Of a stretch of 64,000 nucleotides of DNA, positions 1 through 9,464 are shown piece by piece (the first letter of the stretch is position 1; the number at the start of each line of letters is the position of its first letter). The stretch lies in contig JAKIWE010000001.1 of the NCBI GenBank assembly GCA_022750195.1, positions 1 through 64,000 on the forward strand. Reading direction: 5' to 3'. The notes under the pieces are model-generated. The model made no database searches. It saw only the letters and a list, made by a program, of their open reading frames with translations, and had not been told where the DNA came from. The DNA comes from Thermoplasmata archaeon. Its GTDB lineage: Archaea > Thermoplasmatota > Thermoplasmata > Lutacidiplasmatales > UBA184. Position numbers and translations under genes: made by a program.

Positions 1-1
1 G

Positions 2-1594
2 CTGATGAAGGCGCTCGCGAGCGAGCTCGGCGTCGAGATGATCTCGATCAAGTGCAGCGATCTGATGAGCAAGTGGTACGGCGAGTCGGAGAACCGCGTC
101 GCCGACCTTCTGCGCACCGCCCGAGAGCGGGCCCCGTGCATCCTGTTCATGGACGAGATCGACGCGGTGGCCAAGCGCCGCGACATGTACACCGCGGACG
201 ATGTCACGCCCCGGCTGCTGAGCATCCTGCTCAGCGAGATGGACGGGATCGACAAGTCGGCGGGCGTGATGGTCGTCGGCTCGACCAACAAGCCCGATCT
301 GATCGACCAGGCGTTGATGCGGCCGGGCCGGCTGGACAAGATCATCTACGTCCCACCGCCCGACTTCAACGAGCGGATGGAGATCATCCACGTGCACCTC
401 GTCGGTCGACCGGTCGCCAACGACATCGATCTGTCGGAGATCGCGAAGAAGACCGAGCGGTTCAGCGGCGCTGACCTCGCGAACCTCGTGCGGGAAGGGG
501 CGACGATCGCCGTCCGGCGCGAGATGATGACCGGCGTCCGGGCCCCGATCGCGATGGACGACTTCCGTCAGATCATGGGTCGGATCAAGCCGTCGATCTC
601 CCTGCGGATGATCGCCGACTACGAGACGATGAAGCTCGACTACGAGCGGAAGATGCACCAGGTCCAGCGCATGGAGCGCAAGATCGTGGTGAAGTGGGAC
701 GACGTCGGCGGGCTCATCGACATCAAGACCGCGATCCGGGAGTACGTCGAGCTGCCGCTCACCCGGCCGGAACTGATGGAGAGCTACAAGATCAAGACCG
801 GCCGCGGGATCCTGCTGTTCGGCCCACCGGGCTGCGGCAAGACCCACATCATGCGCGCCGCGGCGAACGAGCTCAACGTCCCGATGCAGATCGTCAACGG
901 GCCGGAGCTGGTGAGCGCCCTCGCCGGCCAGAGCGAAGCGGCGGTCCGGGACGTTCTCTACCGGGCCCGCGAGAACGCGCCGTCGATCGTCTTCTTCGAC
1001 GAGATCGACGCGCTCGCGAGCCGGGAATCGATGAAGACCCCTGAGGTCTCGCGTGCGGTGAGCCAGTTCCTGACGGAGATGGACGGTCTCCGCCCGAAGG
1101 ACAAAGTGATCATCATCGCCACGACGAACCGCCCGCAGATGCTCGACCCGGCGCTGCTACGGCCCGGCCGGTTCGACAAGATCTTCTACGTGCCCCCGCC
1201 CGACCTCGACGCGCGGCAGGACATCTTCCGGATCCACATGAAAGGGGTCCCGGCCGAGGGCGCCATCGACTTCGGCGACCTCGCGGGCCGTTCGGAAGGG
1301 TTCAGCGGCGCGGACATCGCGTCCGTGGTCGACGAGGCGAAGCTGATCGCGCTGCGCGAGCAGCTCGCGGTGGAGCTGAGCGAGGGCCCGAACGCGCGCT
1401 CGGCGGCGATGGGCGGGCTGTTCACAGCCTCCTCCACCCCGACGGCGGCGGCGAAGATCGAGCCGGTGAGCAAGGTCGTCGGCGTGCGGATGGCGAACCT
1501 GCTCGAGGCGGTCGGCAAGACCAAGACGTCGATCACCCGCGAGACGCTCGCCTGGGCGGAAGAGTTCATCCGGAGCTACGGGACGCGCGCGTAA
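2..1594 (+). CDS. Cdc48/VCP-like double AAA+ ATPase, 5' end outside window
   Basis: An ATP-driven protein unfoldase/segregase of the Cdc48 (VAT) type, expected to act as a cytosolic hexamer. The reading frame is open to the left edge, so the N-domain and the first Walker A are missing. Counting from the first Met at base 5, D1 shows the pore loop KWYGESE (residues 24-30), Walker B with DEID (50-53) and the SRH ending RPGR (106-109). D2 shows Walker A GPPGCGKT (273-280), DEID (332-335) and a second RPGR. The D2 pore loop reads ALAGQSE and lacks the usual aromatic residue, and the D1 stretch after DEID (MYTADDVTPR) differs from classical Cdc48. It may therefore be a divergent second copy rather than the main Cdc48. 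Family assignment is firm; the exact orthology is not. Confidence 0.9.
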   Translation: MMKALASELGVEMISIKCSDLMSKWYGESENRVADLLRTARERAPCILFMDEIDAVAKRRDMYTADDVTPRLLSILLSEMDGIDKSAGVMVVGSTNKPDLIDQALMRPGRLDKIIYVPPPDFNERMEIIHVHLVGRPVANDIDLSEIAKKTERFSGADLANLVREGATIAVRREMMTGVRAPIAMDDFRQIMGRIKPSISLRMIADYETMKLDYERKMHQVQRMERKIVVKWDDVGGLIDIKTAIREYVELPLTRPELMESYKIKTGRGILLFGPPGCGKTHIMRAAANELNVPMQIVNGPELVSALAGQSEAAVRDVLYRARENAPSIVFFDEIDALASRESMKTPEVSRAVSQFLTEMDGLRPKDKVIIIATTNRPQMLDPALLRPGRFDKIFYVPPPDLDARQDIFRIHMKGVPAEGAIDFGDLAGRSEGFSGADIASVVDEAKLIALREQLAVELSEGPNARSAAMGGLFTASSTPTAAAKIEPVSKVVGVRMANLLEAVGKTKTSITRETLAWAEEFIRSYGTRA

Positions 1595-1728
1595 CGGGGC
1601 TAAAGGACGAAGTAACGGGAGGCTACGCAACGTCCGATGAGGAACGACCGAACGACCGTGGCGGCGGCGCGGCGCTCCCGTAGCGCCTCCGCCGTCGCGG
1701 AGAAACGGGGTCGTCCCGCCGAACGCCG

Positions 1729-2070
1729 ATGGCCGAAGCTGAGAAGCGGCCCGTCGAGCCGAACGTCTTCTTCGCCCTGGGGGTCGTCGGCGCGGTCGTC
1801 TTCTTGGTCGGCATCTTCCGGCCGGTGCTCGGTCGCTTACCGTACGGCGGCTACCTCAGCATCGCCGTCGCCGCGGGGGGCGGCGCGCTCGCGGTCTTCG
1901 GCTTCAGCCGCTGGTACGACGCCCGCCACCCGCAGGGTCCCTCGCCCGAGGCTCTCGCCGCGGAGCGGGACGGGGTACGACAGGCCTCGAGCTTCGAGAT
2001 CTACGACCCGCGTTCCGAGGACGAGCGCTCTCCACCGTCCCCCCGTGAGTCACCGCGCCCGCCTCCCTGA
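1729..2070 (+). CDS. small two-TM membrane protein, unknown function
   Basis: A 113-residue protein with two hydrophobic helices (about residues 12-32 and 42-60) and a Pro/Arg/acidic C-terminal tail. I do not recognise a family. The ATG at 1729 was chosen because it precedes the first helix directly; a longer frame from 1637 is a different, Arg/Ser-rich shadow frame. The stop lies 27 bases before the GTG of the next surface-protein gene, so the two may be co-transcribed. Just after the second helix the tail reads ARHPQG, which resembles RRHPQG after the C-terminal helix of that neighbour. This may mean a shared membrane-proximal motif. Confidence 0.6.
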   Translation: MAEAEKRPVEPNVFFALGVVGAVVFLVGIFRPVLGRLPYGGYLSIAVAAGGGALAVFGFSRWYDARHPQGPSPEALAAERDGVRQASSFEIYDPRSEDERSPPSPRESPRPPP

Positions 2071-2097
2071 GCCCGCGCTAGCTCCCGGGAGCCCACC

Positions 2098-5000
2098 GTG
2101 AACGGCCGGCTCCGCCTCGGCGTCGGGGTCCTCGTCGCGGTGACGATGGTCACCAGCCTCTGGGTCGGGTTGTCGACAGCCGCGCTCACCCCGGGCTCCC
2201 CTGCGGCACCGACCCCCTCGCACGGCCTTCACGGGCTCCTTCCAGCGGCGGCTACGCTCCCGAAGATCGTTCACCCCCTCGTGCCGTGTCCGCCGCCGCC
2301 GAACATCGTCTACCCGGCGTACGCCAAGGTAGGCAACGGTTGGCCGCTCCAGCCGGATTTCGGGAGCCAGGGGAACTGCGCCCCCCTCGGCGACGACCAG
2401 GTCCACTCGACGTTCTTCTCGAACGTGGCGGGCTCTGGCACCCGCTTCACGATCCCCGTCTATCTGCCGGCCCTCGGGAGCCAGGGCCAGCCCTGCAACT
2501 ACCTCGACATCAACCTCGGCATCGTGGTCGGCGGCGACGGCGTCAGCGTGGGCGGCCAGTCGTACGCTGAGATCACCTTCTCGCCGAACGCCGCGTGCCA
2601 GAACCAGACCACGAACAGCCTCACCTACAGCGAGAACGCGATGGTCTGGGGGATGTTCAACGCGTCCAAGATGTGGCCGGTCACGGCGGCGACGTTCGCC
2701 TGCCCCAACGGCGGCCAAAGCTTCACCCGCGACGACTCCTACTACTGCGAACAGAACGAGATCTCCAGCGGCGCTGGCGCGGCGCTCGGCAGCAACCTCC
2801 CCTCCGCCACGTGGTACAACCTTACGTTCGTCGGGGGCGTAGGACCGTCGAACCCGCTGGGGTTCTTTGAGAACACCACCGCGGGCTCGAGCTACAGCTA
2901 CAGCTATACTTTCAACGCGGCGAACACCGGCAACCACACCTACTACCCGTACTTCCACTCCTCCTGCCTGGACGCCTGCGTGCTCAACTGGTCGACCTCC
3001 TTCGGGCTCGGGGTCGGGGCCAACCTGTGCGCCGCGTTCAATCCGACCTCAGCGCCGGCGTGCAACTCCTACAACCAGTACAACTGGGAGAGCGGCCCGC
3101 CAGTCGCCTGGGGCGTGCCGCACTTCTGGACGGGGACCGACTGGCGCGGCGACTACCACACGTTTGCGCCGGAGTCGACCTCCGGGGTCTGCAACGCCTT
3201 CGCGGCGGCCGGCACCGTGGCGCCGTGCTTCAACGCCGACTTCTCCGGCGGCACGGGCTACTACCCGACCTTCACCTTCAACGGCAGCTCCCTGGACTTC
3301 GGTACCGCCTGGCCGTGGACGACCGAGGACTTCGGCGGGGCGATCAAGGAGTACTTGTCGACCACCGCCCAGAAGGACTTCGTTCCGCTCTGGATCGATC
3401 AGCTGAGCAATTCGAGCCGGGGGGGCTTTGTTCCCCCCAACGGCGGCTTCAATGTGAGCACCCGGGTCCAGGACCTGGGGAACGTGAGCTCCGTGAGCCT
3501 CTACTACGAGCTTCCCGGGAGCGGCTGGACGAGCGAACCGATGGCGCGCCTGAGCGGCGACGGGACCTCCGGCTTCTACAATGCCTCGGTCCCCGGGACC
3601 GGGGGGAACGGCCTCATCCACTACTACGTGGGCGCGACCAACAACGCGAGCGCCACGGTGTTCCTCGGACACAACGAGACGATCTCCCGCGGACCGCTCC
3701 CCCATTTCAGCGTCCTACTGAAGACGAACCCGGGCTACTGCGGCAACATCCGGTTCAACGGCACGCTCGAGCGGAACAACACGACGCTCTCGGTGCTGCC
3801 CGGTACTTACCCGATCACGGGGGCGCCGTGCTGGCCGTACATCTTCTTCAACTGGAGCCGCACGGGCGGCGTCACCGTCAACGCCTTCACCGCGATCGCC
3901 CAAGGGCTGGTCACCTCGAACGGGACGCTCCAGTCGATCTTCGAGTACGTTCGCCCTACCGACAATGTCACCGTCGAGACCTCCCCCAGTTTCTGCGGGA
4001 CGGTCAACATCAACGGGGGGTTCTACACCAACGGCGCGGTGGTTCCGCTCCTCGACAACCTGCCCTACTTCCTCGGGTTGACCGCCGGGTGCGGTAGCTA
4101 CTCGTTCGCCGGCTGGGGGATCCAGGGGAACTTCACCGTACTAGGGCGCAGCCTGACGCCCCACGGCAACGGGACGATCATCGCCACGTTCATCTCCACG
4201 TCGTCGGCCGTGAACGTACTGTTCCAAACCTCGCCGTCGAACTGCGGGGGGATCCTCTACAACAACTCCGGCTACACGAACGGGGAGTCGCTGAACTTCA
4301 CCCTCGGCAGCTTCGCGATCTCTCCCGACCCGTGCGCCCACTACGGTTTCCTGGAGTGGAACGTCACCGGGGGCGTCAGCGTCACCGGCACCTCGATGAC
4401 CGTGAGCGGGGTCGGCTCCCTCCGGGAGATCTACTACCACCTGACCGAGGTGACGCTCGCGACCAACCCGGCGTTCTGCGGCCATACGACGTTCGACGGC
4501 GCGAACTACCGGAACGGGAGCGTCGTCGTCGTGCAGAACAACTCCACGCACATCATCGGTGCGGCGAGCTGTCCGGGGTACTACTTCTTCGGTTGGAACA
4601 CGACCCCCGGCCTCAGTGCGGCCGGCAGCGTCCTGACGGTGAACAACTCCGGGATCCTGACGGCCGTGGACATCAACGGGAACAACTCGGTGTTCGTCGG
4701 CTTCATCACCGACCCGCCGTTCTGTGGGTCGATCAACTTCGGCTCGAGCACCTTCGTGAACGCGAACTACACCCGCGAAGTCCCCGGCGCCGTCGTCCCG
4801 ATCTCACCGAAGACCTGCACGAACTACGGCTTCGTCACCTGGGTCACGACCGGCGGCATCACGATCGTCGGCTCCAACGCCTACGTCAACACCTCCGGGT
4901 CGATCACGGCGGTGTTCCGCCCCCTCGCCCAGGTCTTCCTCTACACGGACCCCGCCGCCTGCGGTTCGATCGACCTCGGCGGAAAGGTCTACGGCAACAA

Positions 5001-5868
5001 CGCTACCCTGACCGTGCCGGAAACGGCGGTCTACAGCTTGGCCGCCATACCCTGCGCGGGGTACGCGCTCACCGCCTGGGAGAACTCCAGCGGCGCGACG
5101 ATCACCGGCAACGACATCACCTTCGCCACCACCTCGATCCTGACGGCGGTGTTCAGCCAGGTCGGCTACATCGTTGGATTCACGATCAACCCACCGAACT
5201 GCGGCGACATCACGGTCTCCGGTAGGGTCGTGGTGAACGGCTCGTCGCTGGCGCTGCCCCTCGGAAGCTATCCGATCAAGGCGACGCCGTGCGCCGGCGA
5301 CCACCTGAGCGGCTGGTCGAGCAACGGGAGCGTGGCGGTGAACGGGAGCCGGCTGCTGGTCACCGGGGACGGCAATGTCACCGCCACCTTCCAGCCGGTA
5401 CCTCCGACCGTTACGCTCGCGGTCGCCTCCGGCTCCTTCATCAACTCCCCCGTAGCCCTCATCGCGGCGGTCGCCGTCCTCGTGCCCCCGTACAACTATT
5501 CGTACCAGTGGCGGTTTGGAGACGGGAGCCCACCGGAGAGCACCGTGGTGAACTTCACCGACCATGTCTACACTCACCCGGGCACCTTCACGGTCGGCGT
5601 CACCGTCACGGACGGTTACAACCGGACGGCGAGCGCGAACTCCTCGATCAACGTCGTGAACCCCGGCTCCGCGGTCGCCGGCGGCACGCTCCTCCCGGGG
5701 CTCACCGCGGTCGGCATCGCGGTAGGGGTGCTCGTCGTCGCCCTCGCCTTTGTCGGCTACTGGCGTCGCCGACACCCTCAAGGCGAGGCGGAGCCCGCCT
5801 CCCCCGCGCCGTCCCCCGAGTCCGAGGGACCTGACGTTTCTCCAGAAGAAAACGAGCCGAAACCATGA
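2098..5868 (+). CDS. giant secreted surface protein with seven Cys-paired repeats, PKD domain and C-terminal anchor
   Basis: A 1256-residue envelope protein. A signal peptide covers about residues 1-30. Residues about 80-440 form an Asn/Ser/Thr-rich, Cys-containing beta-type domain that looks related to the N-terminal regions of the proteins at 9465 and 40414. From about residue 540 to 1100 there are seven repeats of about 75-80 residues, each with a CG near its start and usually a PC or GC mid-repeat followed by GY.F..W, like divergent InlB-type repeats. A PKD domain (FGDGSP core, about 1115-1190) is followed by a transmembrane helix (about 1197-1220) and an Arg-rich then Pro/acidic cytoplasmic tail. 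There are many N-glycosylation sequons. The GTG start at 2098 is supported by GGGAG six bases upstream. The gene overlaps the next one by ATGA. The ligand or role is unknown; adhesion or S-layer association is an inference. Confidence 0.85.
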   Translation: MNGRLRLGVGVLVAVTMVTSLWVGLSTAALTPGSPAAPTPSHGLHGLLPAAATLPKIVHPLVPCPPPPNIVYPAYAKVGNGWPLQPDFGSQGNCAPLGDDQVHSTFFSNVAGSGTRFTIPVYLPALGSQGQPCNYLDINLGIVVGGDGVSVGGQSYAEITFSPNAACQNQTTNSLTYSENAMVWGMFNASKMWPVTAATFACPNGGQSFTRDDSYYCEQNEISSGAGAALGSNLPSATWYNLTFVGGVGPSNPLGFFENTTAGSSYSYSYTFNAANTGNHTYYPYFHSSCLDACVLNWSTSFGLGVGANLCAAFNPTSAPACNSYNQYNWESGPPVAWGVPHFWTGTDWRGDYHTFAPESTSGVCNAFAAAGTVAPCFNADFSGGTGYYPTFTFNGSSLDFGTAWPWTTEDFGGAIKEYLSTTAQKDFVPLWIDQLSNSSRGGFVPPNGGFNVSTRVQDLGNVSSVSLYYELPGSGWTSEPMARLSGDGTSGFYNASVPGTGGNGLIHYYVGATNNASATVFLGHNETISRGPLPHFSVLLKTNPGYCGNIRFNGTLERNNTTLSVLPGTYPITGAPCWPYIFFNWSRTGGVTVNAFTAIAQGLVTSNGTLQSIFEYVRPTDNVTVETSPSFCGTVNINGGFYTNGAVVPLLDNLPYFLGLTAGCGSYSFAGWGIQGNFTVLGRSLTPHGNGTIIATFISTSSAVNVLFQTSPSNCGGILYNNSGYTNGESLNFTLGSFAISPDPCAHYGFLEWNVTGGVSVTGTSMTVSGVGSLREIYYHLTEVTLATNPAFCGHTTFDGANYRNGSVVVVQNNSTHIIGAASCPGYYFFGWNTTPGLSAAGSVLTVNNSGILTAVDINGNNSVFVGFITDPPFCGSINFGSSTFVNANYTREVPGAVVPISPKTCTNYGFVTWVTTGGITIVGSNAYVNTSGSITAVFRPLAQVFLYTDPAACGSIDLGGKVYGNNATLTVPETAVYSLAAIPCAGYALTAWENSSGATITGNDITFATTSILTAVFSQVGYIVGFTINPPNCGDITVSGRVVVNGSSLALPLGSYPIKATPCAGDHLSGWSSNGSVAVNGSRLLVTGDGNVTATFQPVPPTVTLAVASGSFINSPVALIAAVAVLVPPYNYSYQWRFGDGSPPESTVVNFTDHVYTHPGTFTVGVTVTDGYNRTASANSSINVVNPGSAVAGGTLLPGLTAVGIAVGVLVVALAFVGYWRRRHPQGEAEPASPAPSPESEGPDVSPEENEPKP
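3717..5400 (+). repeat. seven tandem protein repeats with paired cysteines, encoded in the surface protein
   Basis: Each unit encodes a pattern of the form T.P..CG.I...G..Y..G, then Y.I.A.PC.GY.F.GW, then a GG-containing strand and T.VF. Units begin near 3717, 3957, 4197, 4443, 4680, 4917 and 5157. The repeat is recognisable in protein but has diverged in DNA, so recent expansion is unlikely. The two Cys per unit suggest one intra-repeat disulfide, which would suit an exported protein. Confidence 0.7.
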
Positions 5869-8800
5869 AGTACGGAAAGCCCAACCGAGCGCTGGCCCCC
5901 ATGTTGTCGAACACGGTCCCACCGATCCGATTCCAACTCGCCGACCGCCGCCGGCTCTTCGCGCTGCTCGGGGTCGTCGCGCTCTCGGCCCTGTTCGTCG
6001 GGAGCCTCGTTCCCGCCGTGCCCGGGCTGGCGAGCGCCTCAGTTGCGCCGCGCCATGCCGCGCTGACGGCGACCTCGGTCCTGTCGCCCCCGACGGCTCC
6101 GACCACCTTCCGGCTGCCGAGCTCGGCCGGCGCTAGCTCCATCCCCCTCGGAGCCGCGATCCCTGCGTTGACGCTCATTCGGGAAGAGGCGGCCGCACGC
6201 GCCTCCGGTCAACCCCTCGGCGGGGCGCTCGGTCTGCCAGCGGGCTCGGACCTTCGTCTCCCCTCCGTCCAATCTTCCCCTGTTGCGACTCCCCTGTCGG
6301 CGCTCGCACCCCGTCCGACCGTCGCCGGGACCAACGCCAACTTCTTGGTCACCGGGTCGAACTGCTCGAGCCAGGCCACGGTGGTCCAGGACGGACCCAA
6401 CCCTCAGGACCTATTGGCCTCGGGCAACTCGATCTACGGCTTCTTCAACGGTTCCGGCGGCACCCCGTGCTCCTCGGCCGCCACCACGCCGTTCGTGTTC
6501 AGCCACGGCCTCAGCGCCGCCTATCTGACGACCAACGGAGGGCGGAACTGGACGATGAACTACCTGGAAGCCAACTCGAGTTGGACGAGCTCAAGTTCCG
6601 GCTCGTACGGTGCCTTCCTGACGGGCGACGGCAATGTCGTGAGCTCCCCGAGCAACCTCTCGTTGTATGCAACGACCTTCGAACCTCAGTGCTTCATCTT
6701 TGGGTACATCAACAGCGCTTCCCTGGACCCCAACTGCTCTTCCACCGGGCAGCTGACGGAGGCTTTCCGTAGCTGGGGCGTCGTCGTGGCGCGGTCGACC
6801 GACGGAGGCGTAGCCTGGAACAACTCGGCCCAGGTCGAGGCAAGGCCGGCCATACAGAACTACACCGTGCCGTCCGGGTGCACCGGGAACGGAACCGTGT
6901 TCGTCTACTACTCGAACATCACCGAGCGGCCGTGGGTGGAGCTCAACAGCGTCAACCACGACGCGATCGTGGGCTGGGACGTCGTCCACTTCCAGTTCAA
7001 CACCACGCTCTGCGCGGTACAGGCGACCCAGGCCTCGATCCAGATCTCCGTCTCCACGGACGGCGGGCTTACGTGGGGCGCCGTCCGGACCATCGCTCCG
7101 AACGGTTACGAGTCCGTTCAGGTCGCTGTGGGGCCGGCACCTACCTATGCGATCTCCCTGGTCGGGTTGGATTACTTCAACGCCACCATCCAGTCGAGCA
7201 ACAGCGAGCTCGACCTCTCGCTGCTCTATCAACGCTCGACCGACAACGGTACCACGTGGTCGGCCGCGAAGGACGTCGGAGGGACCCTGGCGGTCCACAC
7301 CGCCCCGGTCACTTCCCCCGCGGTGTGGCTCGCCGTCACGCTCCCGAGCCTTGCCGTGGACAACTGGTCCGCTTCCGCTCACAAGGGAAGCGTCTACGTC
7401 GTCTGGGCGGACAACCAGACCGGCAGCCTCGAGGGCCGCGCCGCTATCGCCTTCCTCCGCAGCCCCGACGGGGTCAACTTCGGGACCCCGACCGTCATCT
7501 CGCTTCCGGGCTCCAGCAAGACCTACTTCCAGCCGACCGTGGCGGTCGGACCGGACGGCAAGGTCTGGGTGGATTACATCGGCAACGACGTCACCAGCGG
7601 CAACTATCGGATGTACGGGGTCTACTCCTCGGACGGAGGAGCCACCTGGTCCGCGCAGTTCGTGATCGGGGACTCGGACAGTATCCCGGGAACGACCATC
7701 GCCCGCATTGGGCTCAACCAGGCGCTCGTCGTCACGAGTGCCGGTGCGTTCGCGGTCTGGACCGACTGCCGCGCGATCGAGTGCGGCACGTCGCCGTACA
7801 TCGAGTATCTGTTCGTAGCGCAGATTCTCCCGATGACGCTGGCCACCAACGCGGTCGGAGTGCCCCTCACGGTCACCGTGGCCGGATGGTCGCTCTCGGA
7901 GACCCTGCCGAACGCGACGGCCTTTGACGACGGCATCGTCGTCTCGTTGTCGGCCCCGTCGAGCTACCCCGACCCCCCCAGTCACGTCTGGGCGTTCACG
8001 AGCTACAGCGGTGCGGTCAGTTCCGCGAACCAGAACACGTTCTTCACCGAGTCGGGGGCGCCGACCCTGACGGTAACGTTCGCCGCGGTGCAGGCTTCGT
8101 GGATCACCGGGACGTTCTTCCCGCGCGTGCCCTCGAGCCGTCTCACCGTCGACAACATCCCGGTCACACTGACCGCGGGCAACGCGACCACCCTGATCTT
8201 CAACTGGTCCGTGGCTGCGAACCAGACCTACACCATCAACGCGAGCGCTGCCCGGTACCAACCGATCGTGAACCTGCTCGTCTCGACGCACGGGGGCCAG
8301 GCGTCCCCGTTGCAGGTGCACCTCTTGCGCACGGTCGGCTGGATTGCGGGTCACGTCAGCCCGATGAACGCCACCGTTCAGGTGAACGGCACGGCGGTTA
8401 CGCCGAACCCGACCACCGGGCTGTACAACTTCAGCGCCGGGTACCAGTGGGGCGACTACTGGGTCAACGCGAGCTCTCCGGGGCTCTCGTCGTTCTCGAC
8501 GTACGTCAGCGTCAACCCCGGTACTACGACCCCTGTGTCGATCCTCCTCAACGGTGGGTGGATCGACGGGGCGGTCTCGCAGCCGAAATCGTCGTTGCGC
8601 GTGAGCGTCGACGGGATGGCGCTCAACTCGACCACGCTCCTCAACGGGGTGTTCAACGTCTCGGTCCGCGGCGGCTTCCACCGCGTCACCTCGACGGAGA
8701 CGGGGTACAACCTGTCGACCATCGATGTGCTCGTCCGGCCCGGTCAGAGCACCCTGGTGAACGTCACCCTGACCAACAAGGGTTGGATCACGGGCCTCAT

Positions 8801-9338
8801 CAGCCCGCAGGCGGCGCTCACGGTCGGCAAGGGGACGTTGCTCGTCACCAACAACACGATCAAGCCCGGGTACGAGCAGATCGACGCAGCGACCGGGACG
8901 TTCAACTTTACCGTCCCGGGAGGGTACAACTACACGCTCACCGTCGTGGCCACGGGATACGTCACGGCGGTCGTGAAGAACGTCGCGGTGACCGCGGGCA
9001 ACGCCTCGGCGGGCTCGCCGGTGTCGATCACGCTGACGGCTCAGACGAACTCGTGCCCCAACCCGCCCTGCGGCGGCACGACTGGGGGCGGCAACTCCAG
9101 TGGCTCATCGAACAACCTGCTCCTCTACGGGGTCATCATTGCGGTCATCGTCCTCGCCGCGGTCGTCGCCGCAGTCCTCCTCATGCGGGGCCGGCGGAGC
9201 GGCGGCGGTGGAGGCGGTGGTGGCGGCGGTCAGGAAGAGGCGCCGACCGAGGACACGACCTATCAGTCGTCGCCGACAGCTGACCTCCCGAAACTGCAGT
9301 CCGACGGCTCCTTCGGTGGGAACCCGCCCCCGGGGTAG
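5865..9338 (+). CDS. secreted Asp-box (sialidase-like propeller) surface protein with carboxypeptidase-regulatory-like repeats
   Basis: A 1157-residue surface protein whose ATG overlaps the stop of the preceding surface-protein gene (ATGA), so the two are translationally coupled. A signal or anchor helix lies at about residues 31-52. From about 150 to 640 there are several Asp-box turns (STDGG..W, STDNGTTW, SSDGGATW) typical of BNR/sialidase beta-propellers. No catalytic Arg triad or Tyr/Glu of a true sialidase could be assigned, so enzyme activity is not claimed. The C-terminal third has three or four beta-sandwich repeats beginning GWI.G.(V/I)(S/L), like carboxypeptidase-regulatory or PEGA modules. 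A Gly/Ser linker, a transmembrane helix (about 1085-1107), a run of glycines and an acidic tail follow. Confidence 0.82.
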   Translation: MKYGKPNRALAPMLSNTVPPIRFQLADRRRLFALLGVVALSALFVGSLVPAVPGLASASVAPRHAALTATSVLSPPTAPTTFRLPSSAGASSIPLGAAIPALTLIREEAAARASGQPLGGALGLPAGSDLRLPSVQSSPVATPLSALAPRPTVAGTNANFLVTGSNCSSQATVVQDGPNPQDLLASGNSIYGFFNGSGGTPCSSAATTPFVFSHGLSAAYLTTNGGRNWTMNYLEANSSWTSSSSGSYGAFLTGDGNVVSSPSNLSLYATTFEPQCFIFGYINSASLDPNCSSTGQLTEAFRSWGVVVARSTDGGVAWNNSAQVEARPAIQNYTVPSGCTGNGTVFVYYSNITERPWVELNSVNHDAIVGWDVVHFQFNTTLCAVQATQASIQISVSTDGGLTWGAVRTIAPNGYESVQVAVGPAPTYAISLVGLDYFNATIQSSNSELDLSLLYQRSTDNGTTWSAAKDVGGTLAVHTAPVTSPAVWLAVTLPSLAVDNWSASAHKGSVYVVWADNQTGSLEGRAAIAFLRSPDGVNFGTPTVISLPGSSKTYFQPTVAVGPDGKVWVDYIGNDVTSGNYRMYGVYSSDGGATWSAQFVIGDSDSIPGTTIARIGLNQALVVTSAGAFAVWTDCRAIECGTSPYIEYLFVAQILPMTLATNAVGVPLTVTVAGWSLSETLPNATAFDDGIVVSLSAPSSYPDPPSHVWAFTSYSGAVSSANQNTFFTESGAPTLTVTFAAVQASWITGTFFPRVPSSRLTVDNIPVTLTAGNATTLIFNWSVAANQTYTINASAARYQPIVNLLVSTHGGQASPLQVHLLRTVGWIAGHVSPMNATVQVNGTAVTPNPTTGLYNFSAGYQWGDYWVNASSPGLSSFSTYVSVNPGTTTPVSILLNGGWIDGAVSQPKSSLRVSVDGMALNSTTLLNGVFNVSVRGGFHRVTSTETGYNLSTIDVLVRPGQSTLVNVTLTNKGWITGLISPQAALTVGKGTLLVTNNTIKPGYEQIDAATGTFNFTVPGGYNYTLTVVATGYVTAVVKNVAVTAGNASAGSPVSITLTAQTNSCPNPPCGGTTGGGNSSGSSNNLLLYGVIIAVIVLAAVVAAVLLMRGRRSGGGGGGGGGGQEEAPTEDTTYQSSPTADLPKLQSDGSFGGNPPPG

Positions 9339-9433
9339 CGGCGGAAGGGGACCCCTGGGCACCGCGCTAGGGCTCGGACGGTAGCGGGGGGCCCACCCGG
9401 GCCCCTCCACGAGCGGCGTGGTGAAGGGGTGGG

Positions 9434-9441
9434 TTTTTAGC
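9434..9441 (+). promoter_or_regulatory. TATA-like element for the surface protein at 9465
   Basis: A T-rich box (TTTTTA core) in otherwise very GC-rich sequence, centred about 28 bases before the ATG at 9465. This spacing implies a transcript with almost no leader. It lies between GGGTT and AACCC, which could also pair as a 5-bp hairpin. Confidence 0.5.
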
Positions 9442-9464
9442 AACCCGTCCGGTGGTTCGGGCCG

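Noticed and set aside
1637-2101. 154-codon frame overlapping the small membrane protein
   Set aside because: Arg/Ser/Pro-rich shadow; the frame at 1729 gives two clean membrane helices.
6591-8681. 696-codon open frame antisense to the Asp-box surface gene
   Set aside because: Arg/Asp/Val-rich shadow with no recognisable domain.
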